A stretch of DNA of 64,000 bases from Actinostola sp. cb2023 (Eukaryota; Cnidaria; Anthozoa; Actiniaria; Actinostolidae): NCBI GenBank assembly GCA_033675265.1, contig JAUJYZ010000251.1, positions 257,433-321,432 on the forward strand. The letters run 5' to 3'. The notes under the pieces were generated by a model, which made no database searches, was not told where the DNA came from, and was given only the letters and a program-made list of their open reading frames with translations. A program made the position numbers and the translations under genes. Numbering within the stretch: position 1 is the first letter of the stretch; every line of letters starts with the position of its first letter. Shown piece by piece: positions 57,049 to 64,000 of this stretch.

Positions 57049-60000
57049 ATGGGTTTGAACGTAAAGAGTGCAAGATGCGCGGCTCAATCCACCTTTTTTT
57101 TTGGAGCTCTTTTCCTGTTTGGTTCCGCTCTCTACTTTGGGCTTCGAATCGGTGAAATCTACCAATCGAAAAACATCGATATATTTTCTTTGCATGCTTG
57201 GATGAACTACTGGTACTTCGGATATCCTGTGTTGGTTGCTTTATGGGTAGGTTTATAATGTCTAAACATGTTGTACGTACTTCTTAAAGTAATGCGAAGA
57301 AATGATCTGCCGCTTACGTTATGTAGATCCGAAAGGTTCCTAATGCCGAATTTGATATGATAGAATACAATTTTAGAGTCCCAAACTGACGCCATTTGCG
57401 GTATGTTGAGACAACAGAAAATAGTTCTGACATTCGTAAAAGAATTGAAGACCAAAGTGAAGCTGGTTTCAGATTTTTGGTGTCAGGTTTTTGACTCAGA
57501 TTATTGGATCTGGTGTCAGTTTTTTTCCGGGGGGCACGACGGCAATCAGCCTTTAATTCGTTCTATCTCTTGATAAACGTTTCGAAATGCAATCACACAT
57601 AACAACACCTTAGAGACTGGGCTTTAGCCGCTCCTGAATACATTCTTAGTGTTAGACTTTCACGTAAAAGTAAATAAATAGCGGTGTCAGATTTTTTGGT
57701 GTTTGATCTCTGTGTTCATACCACAAATATTTCTCTCGTATCATGTTGTAGTATCACGTTGCTCTAAATAAAACATTGTCACGATCCCCAACCCTATAAG
57801 ACCTATCCAAAGAACATTACACACTTACACTATGTATTCTCTCATTTATTTATCAACTTCAAAGTCAAAACCTTTCAAAACGGACAAGTATCGCGTGGTG
57901 TCAGATTTTAGAATCAGATTTTTGCAGTCCGAGTCACGTTCAACAAGGTTCACGTTACCGCGTGCGTGAACCTTGTTGAACGTGACTCGGACTGCAAAAA
58001 TCTGATTCTAAAATCTGACACCAAGCGATACTTGTCCGTTTAGAAAGATTTTCACTGCAAAGTCCATGCAACTTGAAGTATATCGACTGTACTACATAAA
58101 AACCGACAAAGGTTCTTCAATTTGAGCAGATTCTCAACTTGAATCGCACGCGGTAACGTGAACCTTGTTGAACGTGACTCGGACTGTAAAAATCTGATTC
58201 TAAAATCTGACACCACGCGATACTTGTCCGTTTTGAAAGGTTTTGACTTTGAAGTTGATAAATAAATGAGAGAATACATAGTGTAAGTGTGTAATGTTCT
58301 TTGGATAGGTCTTATAGGGTTGGGGATCGTGACAATGTTTTATTTAGAGCAACGTGATACTACAACATGATACGAGAGAAATATTTGTGGTATGAACACA
58401 GAGATCAAACACCAAAAAATCTGACACCGCTATTTATTTCCTTTTAAGTGAATGTCTAACACTAAGAATGTATTCAGGAGCGGTTAAAGCCCAGTCTCTA
58501 AGTTGTTGTTACGTGTGATTGCATTTCGAAACGTTTATCAAGAGATAGAACGAATTAAAGGCTGATTGCCGTCGAGACCCCGGAAAAAAACCTGACACCA
58601 GATCCAATAATCTGAGTCAAAAACCTGACACCAAAAACCTGAAACCAGCTTCACTCTGGTGAACGACAAGACTTCAAAAGAGTGGGTCGCTTCGAAGTGA
58701 TGCAGTTTGACTAAAGTCTAGTATTTACACTGCAGTATCTTCAGGATTATGAATGTAATTTCGTTGATCTCGGTATCACAGCTTTTGCGTCTGCCGCGAT
58801 GAAAGCAAAGCTCTGATTTCCACCGCCGATAATGAGTTAATTTGGCTTTTTTCTTTGTTGGGGGGTTTTTACTAGTTATTAAGTTACATGCCATACCGCT
58901 TAGACCAGGTCAAAAAACAGGTCAAAATCGAGAAGCAAAAATTCCAATACATGTACAAGATGCCTTCCGCTCACCACAGGAAGCCCACCAAAAGAGATGC
59001 GCGCATTATTTTTATTTATTTTTAGCAATGACGTCATTAGAAATTGTTGGGCTACCTGTGGTGGTTAGATTACTGGTTAAGGGAACGGTCATTATTAATG
59101 TAGGGGGGGGGGGGATTTGTTTTCCGGATGATAAAGTTTGCCAAGGCCCCCCCCTTAACTCACGAAAATGGCGAGCAGCCCCCCCTCATAATCCACATTT
59201 TAGTGATGACCCCCCCCTCCCCGTACCTAAAAGTGGACAACCTCTTCATATCGTCTTGACCAGTGTCGTGCGTCCACTTCTGGATGTTGTTTGGGGAGCA
59301 TTCTCGTCCCCAGACCCTTCTCAGCTTTCTAACGAAAAATCAATTTAGAAAGCTTAGAAGAGTCTGGGGACGAGAATGGTTTGGGGAGTAGGTGGCTCAT
59401 TATATCAGCTAACTAGTAAAACAAGGGTGCTTTGCAGTTGATTCATATAAGCTGATTGGAAACACTATGGAAAGACTGATATAAGATTTGAAAGTATGCA
59501 GTATATGATGAAGCAAAATGTTAAAATATCAATCTATATAGATCTTTCCATAGTGTTTCCAATAATTCTATAATTAGGCCATGGATCTGTTTAATTACTT
59601 TTACTCTGGTTTTATTATTCCAGTGGCCTGTGTTATTCTCTTTTAGAATCAATTAATCATTCTAATAAACTTGTTTGTTCCTCAGTGGCTTTGTTCACAT
59701 TAAGGCTCCTCAAGGAAAACTCAATAATCCCCCCCCCCTTCTGATAGTTATTTTAATCATGACCCACCCCCTGTCCTATTTGAAAAATCACCTGCCCCCC
59801 CCCCCCCCTATGATTTCGCCCCCCCACCCCCACCCCCTAGCTACATTAATAATGACCGGTCCCTAACTTCCAACCGAAAACTCAACGTTTTGTAATAATA
59901 ATAATAATAAACTTTATTTCACGAGGGTACATTTAACAGTTTACACTGATGAACTCATGGCCCTCAAATAATAATTTAAAATAAATAAAATATTACATAC

Positions 60001-63000
60001 TATAAAAAACTATATACAGTATGTTGTTCTAATTGTGAACACTTTTTGCACTTGATGTTATTTCTCGTCAACATATGGTACGATTATCCTGAACCTTTGC
60101 TATAAATTAGCTCTACACTTCAGCTAACATGTGATTAAGTTTCGTTGTATTTACTATTGAACTTTTCTAAATATATTTTATTATATCATGTCCGTTGGTG
60201 GTTCTAATGGTGAACAGTTGTTTGTAATTGTGAACACTTTTGGCTTGCTTTTTAATGGCTTAATACTGTGTATTATTCTCGATTTCTAGCCTTGCAATTC
60301 GATGTACAAGATCCAAGTTGTCTTAAAACAATATTTATGCTCATGTTATTTCGATACGAATGCTAGAAAAATGTTAAAACGAAGTTAAGTCAGAGGGCAA
60401 CGCTAAATTACTGACGTGTTTGCATGTTCATTGATGCATGCCGTTCATCACGTTCGTGTAATTGCTAACAACGCAATGGCGCAAATTTGTATCACAAACG
60501 CGGACTTCTTATACATATTTCCTTCTCAATATTTGCTATTGTACCAGTGCAGGTACATTAGCGGCAATTTTACTCTCTATATTAAAAACTACATATGTTA
60601 TGAAGTGCCAAGTTATGCGTGAGCATATGCGTGTTTACAATTAGATGCACATCGCAAAAACACTCACAATTTTTCATTCCGATGCTACTCGTTCATTTTC
60701 AACACTTTTCTAAATATTGTTCTGTAAAGAAAAGTGTTATTATTTACCTTTTAGCTCATATAAAAATAAACTCAAAAACTTTGCGTTTTTAGAAATAAAA
60801 TATGCGAACTTTGCCACTGAGAATCTAAAGGCGCGCTTAAAATTCGAATTTGTAAACAACAGTCGTCTGCTTACCTTGCCGTCAAAGTTGAAATTTTGCG
60901 CGGAATAAATGTCAGGAAGTCCAAATTAAAATAGCACTGAATGATTGAAAATAAATCAATATTTGCTCGGGTAAATTATTTTTGTCGATCTTAACTCAGT
61001 TTACGGTATAAAAACCGCACTTTTACTGAAAAGTGTTCACAATTAGAACAACATACTGTACTTTGTATAATTGTAAACGTTCCACAAAGTGGACTTCTGT
61101 AAACCGCAAGTTTATTTCAAACACGAGCAAGAGTTATTCCATGGCCACTTTGAAATTCCTTAAAGTAGCCTTGAGCAATGTTGGTTTATTGGTTTTAAAA
61201 AACTCCGCTGTGCCTCGTTTTTTTTTGCCCCTGTTATGTCCTCATGAATCATTAATGAGTTTGAGCATGGCCGGTCAAAAACACGCAACGGTCTCGTGGT
61301 CTTAGTATCAAAGTTTTGCCAAGAGAAAATGATTTTACGTGTTAGCGACTGTATTTTCGAGAGATATTGACTTATGTTTCTGTTCAATATATCCTCAGTG
61401 CCAGGCTACAGGAGCGCTTGGGTCCAGTGCAACTAAGAAAAGGGCACCTAGAGATATGTGCAAAGTAAGTGAACTAGCAATAATGCTCCGAATGTCTAGA
61501 ATGGGGCGCTACAATTAGTCGTTTAAATTTGTCTTTTTGCTAAATTTGCGAACCTAAAAAGATGGTGGTGTACATTTTACCACAATCCTTTGCGAACCTA
61601 AAAAGATGGCGGCTGTACGTTTTAGCACAATCCTTTGCGAATCTAGATCAGCACAACTCACATCCTACGTTCACATAAAATAAAACAGGTAACCGCTTCA
61701 TGTGTTTTTTTTTGGCACGCAAAGGATTGTGGTAGTCTTTGTCAGTAGTGTAGATTCTTATCGTAATTTTGTCTCTCAGATTGAAAAAAAAACCCCACTT
61801 CAGCCAACTTTAATTTGTCTTTTCTGCATTGCTAGATCTGCACATTTTTCCTTTTTTCTCTTGCACTGGTTGGATTCCAAGGTTATTTCCTGCACGACTT
61901 CACGGCTTACATCAAGATAAGCAGGTCCAATCTGGACTCTGGTCTTTGTAAACTGGGACTCAACAAGAAGATCGCAACTAACTGCTATCTCAGAGTGATT
62001 GCTGAAGGTTCACTGATGTCGCTTGCTGTACTGACACTAGTGTTGGCTTGTTGGTGTGCTGTTTGTTGTTGCTTCTCGTTCTGTGGCGGATCTTCGGTGG
62101 AACCCGAAGAAAGCAGTGAGGAAGAGCAAGTGAGTTGATTTTGAACCAAAATATTTCTTCTAATAATTTATACATTTCCTGTACATGTATATATAACGCT
62201 ATAACACTATAGAAATAAATAAGCATAATGTTATATAATTATTATTATTAAATATCCCCGAGAGATAGAAGGAAGAAGACTCTGCCGAAGTCGTGTACAT
62301 GTTCTTATTTGAGCATGCGCGACGGTTGCTTAGAGACAAATGTATTTCCACGCCCACTCGGATTCAAATATTGTTGAATCCGGTTCCAGACTAACGGTTT
62401 AGCGAGTTGGTAAACATGGTGGGCAAAGAAACAATGGTATCAGTCTACCAGTTATAAATTATATTAAGTGATTGCTTGATGTTGATGTGTCGTGAACGAT
62501 TTGGAAGGGAAAAGCTTGTCAAAAAAACGTTTGTAATATAATAACATAACGAACTCTAGCCGCCATTATACTATGATTGTGGGCGCAGACTTGGCCATCG
62601 GCTTAATACGTTAATTCAGCCGTGCGCATTAAAAACCAGTTTAAAACCGGAATCAAACCTGAAATTATGAATCTCATTATCCAGATTCTTGGATAGTGGA
62701 ATACAAAGGATCTACACGACTTCGGCAGTCTTCTTCCTTCTCTCTCTCGGGGAGGAGGTTAAAAGAAGACTGCTCGCAGGGTACCGCTGAACATTTTTAC
62801 ATCGAAACAAAAATGCCTTGTCATTTGGAACATTGGGTGTTTTCGGTCCCAGCCTCTCTCTTTCGGTGATTGCGATTGCGCAGTACGCCACCATGCACAA
62901 AATCAAAATGGCGGACAACCTTCGGGCTCACGATAAGATATCGTAAACTTTGCCATCAACTGATACTGATCAGTGATTATACTAGTGTTAGTTGATTTAT

Positions 63001-63522
63001 TAGTGATGATAATAATGACATGGGTTGAAAGTTGTTTGATGAGAGGAATAGCATGTCAGTTGACTAATAATATGGTGTCCATATCGCCATTAATTTTGAC
63101 TTTGCATGATTGCTAGATGACATCATAGGTTATTCATAGACGTTATTAACGGAATAAATTTCATGTTTGTTGCTACAAAGGTTCCTCCGCCCCCTCCGCC
63201 CCCTCCGCCCCCTCAGCCATACCCGTCACAAAGCATGCCGATGCAAAATGTAATGGGACCAAAGATGCCCAACAGCAACCTTCCTGTGATGGCGTGCATT
63301 GCTGCTCCTATGGCAACAAGCATGCAAGCTATGCCAAACCACGTCATCCCAATGACACCATACAGCTCTGGAATGTACCCGAGCATCCCTGTCGGGTACC
63401 CGTCGGCCGTACCGATGCCGTACAGCTCTGGATATATCCCAGGTATTCCTGGTGGGTTGCCGCCTACTGTGACCATCAATGTGAATTCTAACCCTCAGGA
63501 TACGGAGAATCAAGCTCAGTGA
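57049..63522 (+). CDS. Gene D: divergent four-pass membrane protein, CD20/MS4A-like, four exons
   Basis: Exons are 57049-57246, 61399-61464, 61836-62129 and 63181-63522. Donors are GTAGGT, GTAAGT and GTGAGT, acceptors CTCAG, GCTAG and CAAAG, all phase 0; 299 residues. Segments: about 13-33 (TFFFGALFLFGSALYFGL), 53-72 (split by intron 1, GYPVLVALW then QATGALG), 89-108 and 151-170. The loop between segments 3 and 4 has Cys126 and Cys138. Segment 4 ends in CWCAVCCC like the CCC of A and B, then an acidic run (EPEESSEEEQ). The last exon is a Pro/Met-rich cytosolic tail opening with PPPPPPPPPPQPYP. Exon borders match A and B at the segment 2 and segment 3 positions, which supports common ancestry despite low identity. 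I start at 57049; an in-frame codon further up (56995) is possible but not ATG-led. Confidence 0.8.
57456..58655. mobile_element. 1.2-kb palindrome in gene D intron 1
   Basis: Arms 57456-57965 and about 58146-58655 are inverse copies of about 510 bp with few differences (both contain ttataggg-ttggggatcgtgac and its inverse). The 180-bp centre holds a third, shorter inverse copy of the inner end (gaaccttgttgaacgtgact ... gatacttgtccgttt). Phrases such as aaaatctgacacca recur inside the arms. No ORF of note. Confidence 0.93.
58974..59060. mobile_element. Small CACAGG-CCCA box element
   Basis: ccacaggaagcccaccaaaa (58973) and tgttgggctacctgtggtgg (59045) are inverse-like ends around a gatgcgcgcattattttta core shared with other copies. 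About 90 bp. Confidence 0.6.
59100..59870. repeat. C-rich tracts and hairpins in gene D intron 1
   Basis: Repeated CCCCCC runs follow the motif gggcacgg-like text. A hairpin pairs gcattctcgtccccagaccc with gtctggggacgagaatggtt (59299-59385). Another pairs ttggaaacactatggaaaga (about 59457) with tctttccatagtgtttccaa (about 59542). Confidence 0.55.
59893..59975 (-). mobile_element. Retroposon 3' tail
   Basis: On the - strand, ...AAATGTACCCTCGTGAAATAAAG is followed by TTATTATTATTATTATTACA: AATAAA plus a trinucleotide tail typical of a LINE or SINE 3' end. Confidence 0.5.
60015..61060. mobile_element. 1.05-kb element with 32-bp perfect terminal inverted repeats
   Basis: TACAGTATGTTGTTCTAATT plus gtgaacactttt (60015-60046) is the exact inverse of 61029-61060. 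Further gtgaacacttttgg copies occur inside (about 60230). TA next to CAGT fits a Tc1/mariner-group non-autonomous element. No long ORF. In intron 1 of gene D. Confidence 0.85.
61545..61740. repeat. Short direct repeat, TTTGCGAACCTAAAAAGATGG
   Basis: tgcgaacctaaaaagatggt and a related following 30 bp occur at about 61547 and 61592. The inverse phrase (aaaggattgtggtag) appears at 61723. In intron 2 of gene D. Confidence 0.5.
62256..62752. mobile_element. 497-bp MITE with CCCCGAGAGA ends
   Basis: CCCCGAGAGATAGAAGGAAG then aagactctgccgaagtcgtg at the left is mirrored at the right (cacgacttcggcagtcttct ... ctctcgggg). TIRs of about 45 bp. In intron 3 of gene D. Confidence 0.85.
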
Positions 63523-63645
63523 ATACGGTCTAGACTACCATACGGTGTGACAACCCAAGCTACAGACCGACTTTAGATTAGGTTTACACTATAAACTTTT
63601 ATTAGTTGTACCTCTTGTTACCATGACTCCTACATAACATCAACC

Positions 63646-63714
63646 AGTCAGTCAGTCAGTCAGTCAGTCAGTCAGTCAGTCAGTCAGTCAGTCAGTCAGT
63701 CAGTCAGTCAACCT

Positions 63715-63745
<31 letters not shown>

Positions 63746-64000
63746 AGTCAGTCAGTCAGTCAGTATAATAATAATAATATCAGTCAATATAAGTCAACCT
63801 GTCAGTCAGCGAATAAGTCAGTCAGTCAGCGAATAAGTCAGTCAGTCAGTGAATAAGTCAGTCAGTCAGTCAGTCAGTCAGTCAGTCAGTCAGTCAGTCA
63901 GTGAATAAGTCAGTCAGCGAATAAGTCAACCTGTCAGTCAGTCAGCCGGTCAGTCAGTCAGTCCGAGTCAGACAGTCAGCAGGTCAGTCAGCCAGTCAGT
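63646..64000 (+). repeat. (CAGT)n tetranucleotide satellite at window end
   Basis: Long CAGT runs interrupted by cagcgaataagt and caacctgt blocks; the array continues past the window. Starts about 120 bp after the gene D stop codon, so it may lie in or near its 3' UTR. Confidence 0.92.

Noticed and set aside
63213..63513. Antisense frames over the last exon of gene D
   Set aside because: Shadows of the proline/methionine-rich coding exon on the + strand.

Overview
This window is eukaryotic. Its genes are split by GT-AG introns, intergenic space is AT-rich, and there are dozens of short inverted-repeat elements, minisatellites and long poly(G)/poly(C) tracts. The two gene families (AIG1/FAR-17a and CD20/MS4A-like four-pass proteins), a Gmr1-type LTR retrotransposon and a cnidarian-looking LINE suggest a marine invertebrate. 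An anthozoan is my best guess from memory of similar repeats, not a proven assignment.

Layout. (1) 1-5.9 kb: a complete six-exon AIG1/FAR-17a-like gene on the + strand, with a second divergent AIG1-type first exon 0.45 kb upstream of it. (2) 6-16 kb: no recognisable gene; four separate tandem-repeat arrays and several MITEs. (3) 14.7-54.3 kb: three tandem paralogues on the - strand encoding four-pass membrane proteins that resemble CD20/MS4A. Gene B (41760-54266) and gene A (29787-34676) can be read exon by exon with identical phase-0 intron positions. The third, gene C (about 16673-24378), is broken: a 6.6-kb LTR retrotransposon (17769-24365) with identical-length LTRs and a GATAG target duplication sits inside its exon 3, and a foldback element truncates the same exon again. 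(4) 57-63.5 kb: gene D, a more divergent relative of the same family on the + strand, head-to-head with gene B.

Mobile DNA makes up much of the window. The LTR element has integrase upstream of reverse transcriptase (Gmr1 order) and carries two frameshifts. Intron 1 of gene B holds a 5'-truncated LINE in which a 102-bp piece of the reverse-transcriptase ORF has been amplified to exactly 56 in-frame copies. Introns of genes A, B and D hold palindromes of up to 1.2 kb.

The A, B and C proteins share a conserved cytosolic exon (GQ-IY-QT...VA) and A and B share a C-terminal PPSY motif, while the loop between the two extracellular cysteines differs strongly. This looks like a small receptor-like family evolving by tandem duplication and transposon disruption. 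No tRNA, rRNA or CRISPR array was seen.
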